Assembly: GCA_010279815.1 (NCBI GenBank)
Contig: QEOQ01000433.1
Location: 152,307 to 185,155, forward strand
Length of the DNA stretch: 32,849 nt
Direction: 5' to 3'
Source: Brachionus plicatilis
Taxonomy: Eukaryota > Rotifera > Eurotatoria > Ploima > Brachionidae
The position numbers and the translations under genes are program-made. Each line of letters starts with the position of its first letter. Position 1 is the stretch's first letter. Of the stretch, positions 10,415 to 19,031 are shown one piece after another. The notes beneath the pieces were generated by a model, which was not told the DNA's origin, made no database searches, and saw nothing but the letters and a program-made list of their open reading frames with translations.

Positions 10415-11461
10415 ATGTTCAAAGAAAGCTTGGTATTTTTATATTTATTTTCAAGTTATTTATGTGCCGATTACCACAGCTGGATAGTCGGCAATCCGGG
10501 AGACTTTAAACTAGCGGATGAATCAGTGCTTGATGGTGGTGTCCTTTTGGCAGGTGGCTCGACCGACCAGGACGAAGCTTATCGCTGGTTTTTGACCAGA
10601 GCTAGAGGAGGCGATGTGATAGTTATTCGTGATGGAAAGGAAGAAAACTATGATGACTACCCGAACAATGATGCCTACAATAAATACTTTTACAGTGACC
10701 TAGGAGTTCAGGTGGACTCGGTGGAAACTATTTTTTTAAACTCGCGAACAGTCGCAGACAGTTTAGAGGTGGCCAGAAAAATAAGAGAAGCTGAAGCTAT
10801 TTTTTTTACTGGAGGTGACCAGTGGTACTATTACAAATACATTGATAACACGCGTTTTCAGGATGCGCTTGACTATGCTATTGAAGTAAAAAAAGTGGTA
10901 GTCGGAGGAACAAGTGCAGGTTGTGCCATTCAGGGCGAGTTTGTGTTCACAGCAGAAGTTGATTCTATCATTACCAGTGAGGCTTTAGCTGATCCATATG
11001 ATGCAAAGCTTACAATAGGCCGCAATTTGCTAAGACATACAATTTTAAAAAATACAATTACGGACACCCATTACAATGAAAGAGGCCGCCAGGGTAGACA
11101 CATTGCTTTTATGGCCAGAGTACTAAAAGATTCTTTGGACTACAACTTTTCAATTGTGCGCGGAATTGGTGTTGATGAGCAAACTGTAGTTTGTATTGAG
11201 TCAAGTGGATTGGCGCGAGTTTTTGGCAACCGTGATGCTTATTTTTTGCAGCAGAATAGCCAGCAAGGTACGCCTGAGACCTGTCAGTCTAGACGGAAAC
11301 TTGACTGGTATCGGTCAAGAGAAGCGGTCCGGGTTTACAAAATAACTGGAACTAAGTCTGGAGATAGGTATTTTGATTTGAATAATTGGAATAGAGGCTA
11401 TGGTGGAAAGTGGTATTTTATGTACATTGACCAAGGAAGATATTTTAGCTATTTGGCATAG
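10415..11461 (+). CDS. Secreted cyanophycinase-like serine peptidase (family S51)
   Basis: 348 aa in one uninterrupted exon. Residues 1-18 form a signal peptide (hydrophobic FLYLFSSYL, likely cut after LCA), so export is expected. S51 landmarks appear in order: LAGGSTD (45-51), FFTGGDQ (130-136), the nucleophile elbow GGTSAGCAIQGE with Ser167, and the catalytic-His segment DTHYNERGRQGR with His219. Bacterial cyanophycinases cleave cyanophycin (aspartate-arginine polymer) to Asp-Arg dipeptides. S51 also contains peptidase E, but the TSAGC and THxxxRGRxGR combination favours the cyanophycinase branch. The substrate in an animal is unknown; digestion of cyanobacterial food is an attractive inference. 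The lack of introns and the bacterial-type family suggest horizontal acquisition. Codon use is AT-biased like its neighbours, so any transfer is not recent. AATAAA lies at 11502-11507. Confidence 0.85.
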   Translation: MFKESLVFLYLFSSYLCADYHSWIVGNPGDFKLADESVLDGGVLLAGGSTDQDEAYRWFLTRARGGDVIVIRDGKEENYDDYPNNDAYNKYFYSDLGVQVDSVETIFLNSRTVADSLEVARKIREAEAIFFTGGDQWYYYKYIDNTRFQDALDYAIEVKKVVVGGTSAGCAIQGEFVFTAEVDSIITSEALADPYDAKLTIGRNLLRHTILKNTITDTHYNERGRQGRHIAFMARVLKDSLDYNFSIVRGIGVDEQTVVCIESSGLARVFGNRDAYFLQQNSQQGTPETCQSRRKLDWYRSREAVRVYKITGTKSGDRYFDLNNWNRGYGGKWYFMYIDQGRYFSYLA

Positions 11462-11501
11462 GAAGTTAATTATTTATTTTTTCGATTTTTTTTTCCAATT
11501 T

Positions 11502-11507
11502 AATAAA
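11502..11507 (+). terminator. Poly(A) signal for the cyanophycinase-like gene
   Basis: AATAAA 41 nt after the stop codon. Confidence 0.55.
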
Positions 11508-12174
11508 AGAGATTTTTATAAAAAGTTTATTTGAGCCATAATATTTTAATGCCAAAAAATAAATTAAAAACTTAATTGTACAGATTTAGCGAATTATATA
11601 ATAAATTTGAAAAAAATATTTATTTAGTAAAAAAATTAGTATGAATTTATTTTTTTTCAATTAAAGATTGGGTAAATAGATAATTGAATTAGTAAGAGAA
11701 AATACCGAATATCTTAAAATAAAAGAAAAGTCGGTCATTTAAGGGTCTTTTCTATTCGAAAATTTTTCAATCTAACAAAATAACTAACAAAAAATGAAAT
11801 AAAAGAATTTTTTTTCTATTATAAACTAAAAAATTCAAGTTTTACATGATAAGTGACTGGTGAATTTTCTTCAAAACAAGACACATTTTTTTAGAAAAAA
11901 CAACTCAAAAAAAGTGATATTTTTTCACTCTAATACTAGCAACTTTCTTCTATACGTGACTGCTTCTATTTAATGAAATAAGGTATATTCAATGATATCG
12001 AATTCACAAAAAAGCAAGTAATGACGTTTTTAATAATAATAAAATTACATACAACAATATGTTTTTGTAGAAAACTGGCGTGTCAATATTGCCAACACTC
12101 AAAATTGAAAAAAAAATGGCATTTTTGAGCCATATTCGACTATAAAGACATGACGTTATTACCGAATGCCGATA
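11508..12174. other. AT-rich intergenic DNA
   Basis: About 670 nt with no recognisable gene. A 61-codon minus-strand frame at 12004-12189 shows no motif and overlaps a transposon end, so it is not called. Confidence 0.5.
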
Positions 12175-12176
12175 TA

Positions 12177-12570
12177 CAGTATGTTGCAAAAATTTAGAAA
12201 TTAATTATTTTATTTATCTAAAATTGTTTTTAATTGAATTTGACAAAAAATCAAGTCCACAAGAAAAAAAATAAAAATAATAATTTGTAGATTTTTTTTC
12301 TCTACAATTTGGCATATCATATTCAGCATAAAAATAAATTAACTTTTAAATATTTATAATCTAAAAACTTCCTGTGAAAACCCAATTGAGAACTTATGGT
12401 CATACACGGATGGCAAAATGGAAAAAACTGAAGTAACCTCTATTGAAAATTTAAAAGAGGTTTTACACAAAGAGTGGTTAAAGATTCCGACTGAGTACGT
12501 ACAAAAATTGATTGTTTCTATGCCAAAAATGATTTTTGGCTTGTTATAAGGCCAAAGGTGATCATTTCAA
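12177..12570 (+). mobile_element. Internally deleted Tc1/mariner element
   Basis: The left end is a typical Tc1 terminus: target TA (12175-12176), then CAGTATGTTGCAAAAATTTA. The 5' non-coding part (to ~12375) matches the element at the window start. It then jumps directly to the last 56 codons of transposase (12379-12549): NPIENLWSYTDGKMEKT, then KEVLHKEWLKIP, then LIVSMPK, ending in TAA. NPIENLW lies near the third catalytic acidic residue in Tc1 transposases. The helix-turn-helix and most of the DDE core are deleted, so it is non-autonomous. No matching right-hand inverted repeat is visible. Confidence 0.75.
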
Positions 12571-12857
12571 ATACTAAATTTTAAAATTTTTTTAACTATG
12601 TTTTGGACACTTACTAGGTCCAAAACATTCATATTAAAAAAATGATTCAAGGAAAAATTATATTAATGGTTATTGGTGGTATTTCATTAATGAGTATATT
12701 TTTTGTTAGAAGATAAATATTTTTTTAGTGTATAATTTAATTCATAAAAAGTAGATAAATAATAAATAAAAGTATACAAACATTTTTGCAGAATATATTT
12801 ATTTTTTAAGAAGAGACAATCAATAAAAAAATTACAAAAATAAAATACAAAAAAAAA

Positions 12858-12957
12858 TTTTGTTTTCAGAATTTTTTCTTAAATGGCTGAATTTACACTT
12901 ATTCATGTTAGAATTAAAATAAAAATTTTACAGTTTTTTCATAGTTAAATAACTTAT
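12858..12957 (+). repeat. Direct repeat copy 2 (partner 9924-10022)
   Basis: Near-identical to the block upstream of the cyanophycinase-like gene. It lies 300 nt beyond the deleted Tc1 element and may mark a larger family that I cannot delimit. Confidence 0.8.
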
Positions 12958-13387
12958 CTGCCTTTGAAAATAATAATCAATTTTAGTTTATATTTATCTA
13001 CTACAAAAGTAACTTATTTTTGTATGTCCTGATTGGATTGATACTATGTATCTTAAGAAAGTTAAACCAAATAAAATAAAAAATTTTATTAGATTTATTT
13101 TAAATCTTATATTTTATATTTAATATATTTGATAAAATAGAGCCAAAAAAATAATTTCTAGCATTTGCTAAAAAATTTAATTTGATTATAATTTTCTTTT
13201 TAATGATTAAGTTTGGCTTAAATTTTTTGGAGGTGACAAATTTAATTATTTTAAGATAAAAAAAATAACTAAAAGTGGTGACTTATTTAACATATTTTAG
13301 CTGACTATATAAAACTAATTATTCGGACAAAATAAACTAATTTTAGTGACAAAAATATTTATTTAAATGAAAAAATGAATTAATTGA
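12958..13387. other. AT-rich intergenic DNA
   Basis: No gene, RNA or repeat boundary seen. Confidence 0.5.
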
Positions 13388-13860
13388 TTAACAAAAAAAT
13401 AAATTTAGATAAAATAAAAAAAAATTAAAACGATTAATTTTTTTTGGTTTTTTCACCTGAATAGTTGATTTATTTGGCCTTCCTCGTTTTCTTGATAAAT
13501 CTACATCAACGACTGTTGCTTCAGCAACATATGCTTTCTCAACGACCATTATTATAGATGCGTTAGAAGGCTCTTGTTTGAAAGCTGCTTGCTCGAGTTT
13601 GGATTCAATATCTGAAATGTTCAAATTACAATCATTTTGGTAAAACAAAGCTGCTACAATTGCATTTGCTTTGTTTCCAATCATCGGAGCAAAGATTGGT
13701 CTCGTTGATCTTGTAAAATTGAGAGTAGTCACTAAATGCACGCCAAGATAAATTTTGTTTTATAGAAATATAGTCGTCAACTGTTTCTTTTGTCAGCTTA
13801 AGAATAAGTTCTTGATGGCTATAAAAAATACGACTATTTGTTTTCTGTACCGAGCTAAAG
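13388..13860 (-). pseudogene. Broken SWIM-domain (MULE-type) transposase C-terminus with AT-hook
   Basis: Read on the minus strand from ~13800, one frame gives SWRAFSDYSQFYK, then the start of a SWIM zinc finger (SKCNCSSFVLPK) and a stop. A shifted frame continues through ESKLEQAAFKQ to KAYVAEATVVDVDLSRKRGRP, where RKRGRPNK is an AT-hook, to the stop at 13388. The CKH half of the finger is missing. The same order (tryptophan-containing segment, CxC finger, basic GRP-like tail) is seen in the + strand remnant at 15308-15705. SWIM fingers sit at the C-terminus of Mutator-like transposases. An intact 117-codon frame exists but is only the tail of this broken gene. Confidence 0.6.
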
Positions 13861-14042
13861 CTCCTTCAGAATAAGTTAAAAAATAAAATAAAAATAAAAT
13901 TAAAGTTAATAAAATGAGATAAAAAAAAGAATCAAAATAAAGTAAATAAGCTAAAAAAATGAAAGATGAAAAGACATAAGCCTAATTCCTTCATCAGTCT
14001 TACAACCAATAGAATAGAATGACTCAGTCATGTCCCAACATA
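13852..14042 (-). repeat. Dispersed repeat, minus copy (partner 17641-17950)
   Basis: On the minus strand this starts GTTGGGACATGACTGAG, continues through CTATTGGTTGTAAGACTGATG and a T-rich stretch, and ends GGAGCTTTAGCTC. The + copy at 17641-17950 has the same order (GTTGGGACAGGACTGAGC, TTTGTTGCCAGTCTGGTG, T-rich, GAGCTAAAGCTC). It may be the 3' end of a retroelement. It abuts or overlaps the SWIM remnant. Confidence 0.55.
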
Positions 14043-15208
14043 TCTCTCACATATAGTTTTTATATTATAAATTCATTAATTAGTTATAAAAATAATTAAT
14101 TAGTCAATCGAAAAGTATTTTTGTCTCTCAAATCATTATTTTATCAGTCAATTAATTTATTTGTCATCAAATGAAGTCAGTAGATTTAGTCTTTTTTGTC
14201 AGTCCATTAAGTTTCAATTGTTAATTTTTTTTTCTTGATTTTGAATTTGTCTACATTGAACATTAAAGAATGCTTACCATTAATTTTTAAAAAAAATTAA
14301 TTTTTGTAAATAAATACATTCTTAGTATCTTTAAACTATCCAGGTTAATTTGAAAATTATTCAGATTAATTTCAATCTTTTATTTATTTATATTTGAAAA
14401 TTGATTTTTAATCAAATAAACTATTAAAAAAGACAATATTCGAAAAAAAGTCTCCAAGTTAATTTAAAAAAATCTAAATTCCAAGCAATTTTAATTTTCA
14501 TTACATTTAAATATTGATGTTAAATGAAACTAATAGGAAATGTAATCTTCCTTTGCTGAAAAATCTTTTAAAAATTATTGCTAATCAAATAAAAAAATAA
14601 AAAAAACGTAATAAAATGCACATTAAAAAACTATTTAAAATTGTCAAAAAGAAAAATAGTTGCCATTAACAAAAAATAAGAATATGTATTATTTATATAT
14701 TAAATGCAGTAAATTAAATTGAAGAATATACCGAGAACTAAATATAATAAGGTCAATAATCGAAATAATAAAAATTATTAATTTGTGTAACTTAAAAAAA
14801 ATTAATTAAAAAATCAATTCCCTTTGAAACCAAATATTTTTTTAATTTAATGGTATAAATATTGAATAATTATAATTAAAACTTAATCATGAAAGGCTGT
14901 TGACAGTGTTGATCCAGTCTTTAATAATTAAACCCGATCAGATAAATTAAACAAGATCAAACAATTTAATTGAAAAAATATTTAAGCTCATTTAGTGGTA
15001 GTAGTAATTCAAAGTGCAACTTGTAGGTAATCTGAGCAAAGCTCTAAAAAGCAGAAGCAATTCCTTCTTTTTGTTTCGACATTCAAGCATAAATTGAAAA
15101 TTAAAAAAAGAAAAGTTGCTAGATGGATTAAATATATAAAAAAAATTGAATGTGATTCCTAATTTTCCAACTTTACTCCAGAGAAAGATGAGTTGAAAAA
15201 TGGCTATC
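14043..15208. other. AT-rich DNA between MULE remnants
   Basis: Contains repeated short CAGTCAATTAAT/GTCAGTCCATTAAG-like words around 14080-14220. No gene is recognised; a 72-codon minus frame at 14992-15210 has no motif. Confidence 0.5.
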
Positions 15209-15943
15209 ATTTCTTACCTTCACTAATATATTTCGAAGTCTACTCTAATTAATTAAACATCATCTAAATAAATTCGTCATCATCAAACCAATTCTGAGAA
15301 CCACTTTTAGACAGTGCCTGGAAGTGGCTCCTGCTCGCCAAGAACATCATCAGCAAAGGTAACAAGCACTATATTGCCAGTGGTCTCTCAAAGAAGAACG
15401 AGCTTCAACCAGCTGATATTACAACCTATGAGAGCGCGCTGAAGAAGACAAGTTGGAAGAGCTTTGATGTTTTCATCCGTGGAATCAACATGTGCAGAGT
15501 CGTCACACTCAACAATCAAGACTTCCGCCGCAGCAAGTGTAGTTGTCCCAGCTATGACAAAAAGAACATTTGCAAGCACATCATCGGCGTTGCTAGTTAT
15601 TTCAAGCTATACACCATTCCACTCGAGATCAAGAACTTGCCTATGGGAGAAAAACGAAAGCGTGTTGCTCCTAAAAAAGCTACCAAGGCTCCTGTTAGGA
15701 TGTAAAAGTTTGTTGGTCGCTTATTTTTCTTATTATTTCTTATAATTTCTTATTATTTGTTTCTTATTTTTTGTATGTTTGTTGTTTGCTTAAAAAAATA
15801 AATAATTGATTATTACTATAAATTATCGATTTATATTTAAAATTGATTAGATGATCCCCAAATTATATAGTGGAGCTATATATAATTAGTGGAGCTTTAT
15901 TTTATTAGTGACGATGGAAATATATTAGTGAAGGTAAGGAAAT
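15209..15943 (+). mobile_element. Short Mutator-like (MULE) element with terminal inverted repeats
   Basis: 15209-15234 and 15917-15943 are inverted repeats that match except for one extra base (ATTTC[C]TTACCTTCACTAA...). The 735-bp unit contains the C-terminus of a SWIM transposase. Near the right end, TAGTG recurs at 15868, 15887, 15906 and 15926, a 19-20 nt period. Diverged CTAA-type counterparts lie near the left end. I cannot see a clear 9-bp target duplication. The catalytic domain is absent, so this is a deletion derivative. Confidence 0.65.
15308..15705 (+). pseudogene. SWIM zinc-finger C-terminal part of a MULE-type transposase
   Basis: An open frame of about 130 codons, running from just after the TGA at ~15290 to the TAA at 15703-15705. 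It contains LLDSAWKWLLLAKNI, then KKTSWKSFDVFIRG, the SWIM finger (CSCPSYDKKNICKHIIG: CxC...CxH complete) and a basic tail ending KKATKAPVRM. There is no start codon at its beginning and no DDE domain, so it is a remnant or a terminal exon. The finger is intact, unlike the related broken copy at 13388-13860. It could still be expressed as a small DNA-binding protein from ATG 15490, but I have no evidence for that. Relatively high GC against the background supports past coding function. Confidence 0.65.
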
Positions 15944-16109
15944 TGTTCCCTTAAAAAATTAAAACCTAAAAAAAAGTATTGATGACATTTAAATACATTT
16001 ATTTGTTAAATTGGATTAAAATTATTGAAAATGAACTAGTAAGGTTTCAAAGTGGTAGATAATTTATAAAAGAGAGCCAAAGTATTTCGATGGATATAAA
16101 AATGTAAAA
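15944..16109. other. AT-rich DNA before the inverted SOUL duplication
   Basis: Nothing recognised. Confidence 0.5.
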
Positions 16110-16549
16110 AAGATGAATTAAAAGGATTTTGAATCTTCAAAAAATAATATTGACAAAATTTTAAAATAAAAAATGTATTTTTTGATTTAAAAACTGGGAT
16201 GATTTGAAATTTAAAAAAGAAAAATTATTTGAAAGATAAATTTTAATGTCAGACATCGTTATAATTTTAAAATTTTTACAAAATTTAATTAATATTGTTC
16301 ATTTAATTTTCTAAAAGAAAAAATGTTTTGAATTTAATTAATGTTTGTTGGTTTAAGGCTTCTAAAATTTGATTAAATCAACATAGATTAAAATTTTGTC
16401 CAAAAATATTTCGGTTTCCCATAAAACAAAAAGAAACTAGATACCATTACGTGATTCATAATTTAAAAAAATTACATAAACTTGAAAAAAGTCATGTTAA
16501 ATTTCGACTTGCATAACATTAGAAACCACTATGAAACGTGAATAAATAG

Positions 16550-16558
16550 TATAAATAG
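16550..16558 (+). promoter_or_regulatory. TATA box of SOUL gene, left copy
   Basis: TATAAATAG, 58 nt upstream of the ATG. It is kept exactly in the inverted copy (26819-26827). This is the clearest core promoter in the window. Confidence 0.7.
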
Positions 16559-16615
16559 CATCTCTTTACTCTTTACTAAAATATTGATCTAAACAAAAAG
16601 ATAACTTTAAACAAA

Positions 16616-17200
16616 ATGTATTCAAAAGTATTAATTTCCATCTTTCTGGTCACTTTGATCGAACAAAGCATGGCCAATGAAAAGCCTGACTATGAGATAT
16701 TGAGCTCGATTGACAACACAAGTGAAATGAGAAAGTATTTGGCAAGCAAATGGGTGTCGACTTCAACCACAGCCGATTGCTCAAACTTGGACAGTGAACG
16801 AAGTGTCATGTTTGGCAGATTGTTCCGCTATATCACTGGACAAAATGACAAAAATCAAAAAATTCAAATGACAGCCCCAGTGCTCAACGAAATCAAAAAA
16901 TTAGATGGTCAAAAGTGTCTTTTTACCATGAGATTTTACATTCCAAAAGCTAATCAAGTAAACACACCAGTTCCAACAGGAAACGCTGTTTTGACTGACA
17001 TGCCAGAATTTACTGTAGCTGCAACAAAATTCGGTGGTTTTGCATCCATGAACGACTACATGCAACACGATTCACAGCTAAAACAACAGCTTATCTCCCA
17101 ATTGAACAAATTCGACACTCAAACAATCATTACTGCTGGTTACAATTCTCCATTTGAATTTGCCGACAGAATAAATGAAGTTTGGATCAAAAAGTTGTAG
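16616..17200 (+). CDS. Secreted SOUL/heme-binding-family protein, left copy
   Basis: 194 aa, single exon. Residues 1-20 form a signal peptide (KVLISIFLVTLI, likely cut after QSMA). The mature part follows the SOUL/HEBP pattern: an N-terminal PDYEILSSIDNTSEMRKY strand, FGRLFRYITGQN with IQMTAPVLNEI (the family's MTAPV motif), FTMRFYIPK, and FTVAATKFGGFASMNDYMQ in the second half. Family members bind heme or porphyrin or act in membrane permeability; heme binding here is not shown by the sequence. Secreted SOUL proteins occur in several invertebrates. A TATA box lies 58 nt upstream and AATAAA at 17224-17229. The protein is identical to the product of 26177-26761, with about three synonymous differences in the DNA. 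Two cysteines (C55, C100) could form a disulfide. Confidence 0.88.
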   Translation: MYSKVLISIFLVTLIEQSMANEKPDYEILSSIDNTSEMRKYLASKWVSTSTTADCSNLDSERSVMFGRLFRYITGQNDKNQKIQMTAPVLNEIKKLDGQKCLFTMRFYIPKANQVNTPVPTGNAVLTDMPEFTVAATKFGGFASMNDYMQHDSQLKQQLISQLNKFDTQTIITAGYNSPFEFADRINEVWIKKL

Positions 17201-17223
17201 ATTTTTATTTAGTTTTGTTTAAA

Positions 17224-17229
17224 AATAAA
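17224..17229 (+). terminator. Poly(A) signal, left SOUL gene
   Basis: AATAAA, 24 nt after the stop. The same signal is kept in the inverted copy (26148-26153, read on minus). Confidence 0.6.
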
Positions 17230-17640
17230 ATTTGTATTCTATTTATTTTATTTTTTCCTAAAATTTTAATATTTTCAATAGTAAACAATCAATTATATTG
17301 GTCAAATAGAGATAAGAAAAATAATTTCATATTTAAAATAAAATTTTTTTACTCAACTTGATTTTTATCTTAACACTGTTAACTTTTCAACACACTAAAA
17401 AAAATTTAAAGGATTTTTTTTGAAGTGCTAAAAAATGAATTAAATACAAAATAAATATAACAAACAAAATAAAATAAAAATATTTTAAGAAACAAATTAT
17501 CATTGTTTAATATATTTATTTTTGTATAAATTAAAGAATTTGGATCAACTTTACATTCATTCTAATGATTAAATTATTTTAATTTTATAAAGAAAAATTC
17601 AAAACATATTATTGACTTGATTCTAAAAGTCGAACCAAAA

Positions 17641-17950
17641 CATATGTTGGGACAGGACTGAGCAATTCTATTTCATTTGTTGCCAGTCTGGTGGACGAAT
17701 ACAAAGCGGGTTTCGAATCAAGATATTTAGAATACCCCACTCCATTGTGTAATTGCTATCTTACTATTTCTTTTTTTTTTCCTGAAGCCTCAACTATGTA
17801 AACACGTTTGTTACGTCATAATATATATTATTTTTTACAATATATCTCTTTTTAATATCAGTTTACTTTATTTTTCAATTTATTGTTTGATTTTATTTTA
17901 TTTAACTTTATCTTTATTTTTTTTTTAATCTTGAAAGAGCTAAAGCTCAG
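17641..17950 (+). repeat. Dispersed repeat, plus copy (partner 13852-14042)
   Basis: Starts GTTGGGACAGGACTGAGC and ends near GAGCTAAAGCTC. It lies within the left arm of the SOUL duplication and is absent from the right arm at the equivalent place, so it inserted after the duplication. A GTAAAC...ACGTCATAATATAT block shared with the other arm (17795-17845) interrupts it. Confidence 0.5.
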
Positions 17951-18004
17951 TAAACAAATTAATAAAAATAATAAAGTATAACTCTCTTTTATTTTATTAG
18001 TTAG

Positions 18005-18151
18005 TTATATCGGGATTTCGTTATAAAGAGGTTCGTTATATCAAAAAAATTTAGCAATCTTTTTACTTTATAAAAAAATTGGTTCCTGAATTCTTATTCG
18101 TAATATTGAGGATTTCGTTAAATGAGGGTTCGTTTTACGGATGATCGACTG
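18005..18151 (-). mobile_element. Pogo/Tigger-like MITE remnant
   Basis: Read on the minus strand, the end at 18151 is CAGTCGATCATCCGTAAAAC followed by GAACC, next to TA (18152-18153). This is the CAGTCGA...GTAA terminus style of the better preserved element at 19032-19556. The left side (GGATTTCGTTATAAAGAGG, TTCGTTATAT) carries related repeats but lacks a clean CAG end. Confidence 0.5.
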
Positions 18152-18229
18152 TATTATTAATTAAAGTGGCAAATCAAGATAAAAAGATCAAAATATAAAT
18201 TGTAATATTTTTTTACTAATAGAGAAAAA

Positions 18230-18703
18230 ATAAATTTTATCCAAAATAAGACCTTTATCCTTCCGTATTTTGACTATTGCTCTACGCTTTTATGCTATTT
18301 TTCAAAAGAAGCAAAAAATAAATTAGCTAAAAATTATTATATCTCTGTCATAAAAATTTTAAATCTTAAGCTTGAAGCAAACAGCTTTAATGAAATAAAT
18401 AACGCTTTAGAAAAGTATGGTCATTATTCATTTCAACATCGAATTTTTGAAAGGATGCTAACTTTCTCTTATAAATGTTTATTTTATTTCAATTGTCCGC
18501 TAAATCTTAAAGAAAAATTAATGAAAAATGACTCAAGAAATTTGAATTATATTTCAAGGAACAGCAATAACCCTATTGAACCAATGGCCAAATCAAAAAG
18601 TGAACATTTTTATTCAAGATTAATAAATTACTTTCTGATCAAGAGATCAATGTTGAAGTTTTCAACGTTTAAGTTTTCAATTTTCAATCACATAAATATC
18701 TAA
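18230..18703 (+). pseudogene. 5'-truncated non-LTR retrotransposon: ORF2 C-terminus (copy 1)
   Basis: An open frame runs to TAA 18701-18703 and encodes TFILPYFDYCSTLLCYFS, then EKYGHYSFQHRIFERML, then MKNDSRNLNYISRNS and FYSRLINYFLIKRSMLK. It matches copy 2 at 29413-29880 nearly residue for residue. In copy 2 the sequence lies downstream of the FADDT reverse-transcriptase motif, which fixes it as the region after the RT palm of a LINE. No RT core is left here. The ATG at 18455 lies inside the domain and is not a real start. Confidence 0.75.
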
Positions 18704-18708
18704 CGAGT

Positions 18709-18837
18709 AGAAAAAAAAAGAAAAAAGAAAGAGAAGAAAAGAAGAAAAAAAAAGAAAAAAAAGAAAAAAAGAAAAAAAGAAAGAGAAGAAAAAAAGCAAG
18801 AGAAGAAAAAAAGAAAGAGAAGAAAAGAAGAAAAAGA
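18709..18837 (+). repeat. 129-nt polypurine (GA) tract
   Basis: Every base is A or G except C18797, built from GAAAAAAA, GAGAAGAAAA and GAAAGAGAAG words. It lies six bases after the LINE stop codon, between the reading frame and the LINE tail. Such tracts can form intramolecular triplex DNA. Confidence 0.9.
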
Positions 18838-18934
18838 TTAATCCAAAATTCAAAATGCAATGGTGATGTAGTATATGTAGTATATAAAGTATGAAGGAGT
18901 ATATGAATTTTTTTTTTTTTTTATATTGTTATTG
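18838..18934. other. Short linker with T run
   Basis: Contains GTAGTATATGTAGTATATAA and a 15-nt T run. Nothing else recognised. Confidence 0.4.
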
Positions 18935-19030
18935 TTATTATTACATACCACAGTTACCATAGATGGGATCCTACTGTTTCCCTTCTTCGCAAGTCTAACT
19001 TGCTAGCTTGATGTAACTTATATTATTATT
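18935..19030 (+). repeat. Probable LINE 3' end with hairpin and (ATT)n tail, second example
   Basis: The block CCACAGTTACCATAGATGGG to GCTTGATGTAACTT has a perfect hairpin GCAAG-TCTAA-CTTGC and ends in ATT repeats. The ATT tail is interrupted by the pogo-like element, and ATTATTATAA resumes after 19558. Same architecture as 8970-9075. Confidence 0.4.
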
Positions 19031-19031
19031 A

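Larger units (their letters stand above)
16110..18003 (+). repeat. Left arm of a large inverted duplication carrying a SOUL gene
   Basis: From ~16110 the sequence matches the reverse complement of the region ending ~27275, through the promoter, the SOUL gene and its 3' flank. Patches continue to ~18003 (for example ATAATATATATTATTTTTTACAATA at 17818 and AATAATAAAGTATAACTCT at ~17967). Coding and core promoter DNA is almost identical; outer flanks are more diverged, with indels and inserted repeats. Confidence 0.85.

Noticed and set aside
12004..12189. 61-codon minus frame
   Set aside because: No motif, AT-driven composition, and it overlaps the terminus of a Tc1 element.
13984..14012. Hammerhead ribozyme core (CTGATGA on minus)
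   Set aside because: CTGATGA is followed by AGGAAT with no room for stem II before a GAAA, and flanking stems do not pair; the related copy at 17641 reads CTGGTGGACGAAT. It is just a repeat word.
14992..15210. 72-codon minus frame
   Set aside because: Phe/Leu-rich translation of AT-rich DNA without any family motif, ending at a MULE terminal repeat.
17708..17725. B-box-like GGGTTTCGAATCAAG in the dispersed repeat
   Set aside because: The other copy of the repeat does not keep it and no A box is convincing, so a tRNA-derived SINE is not supported.
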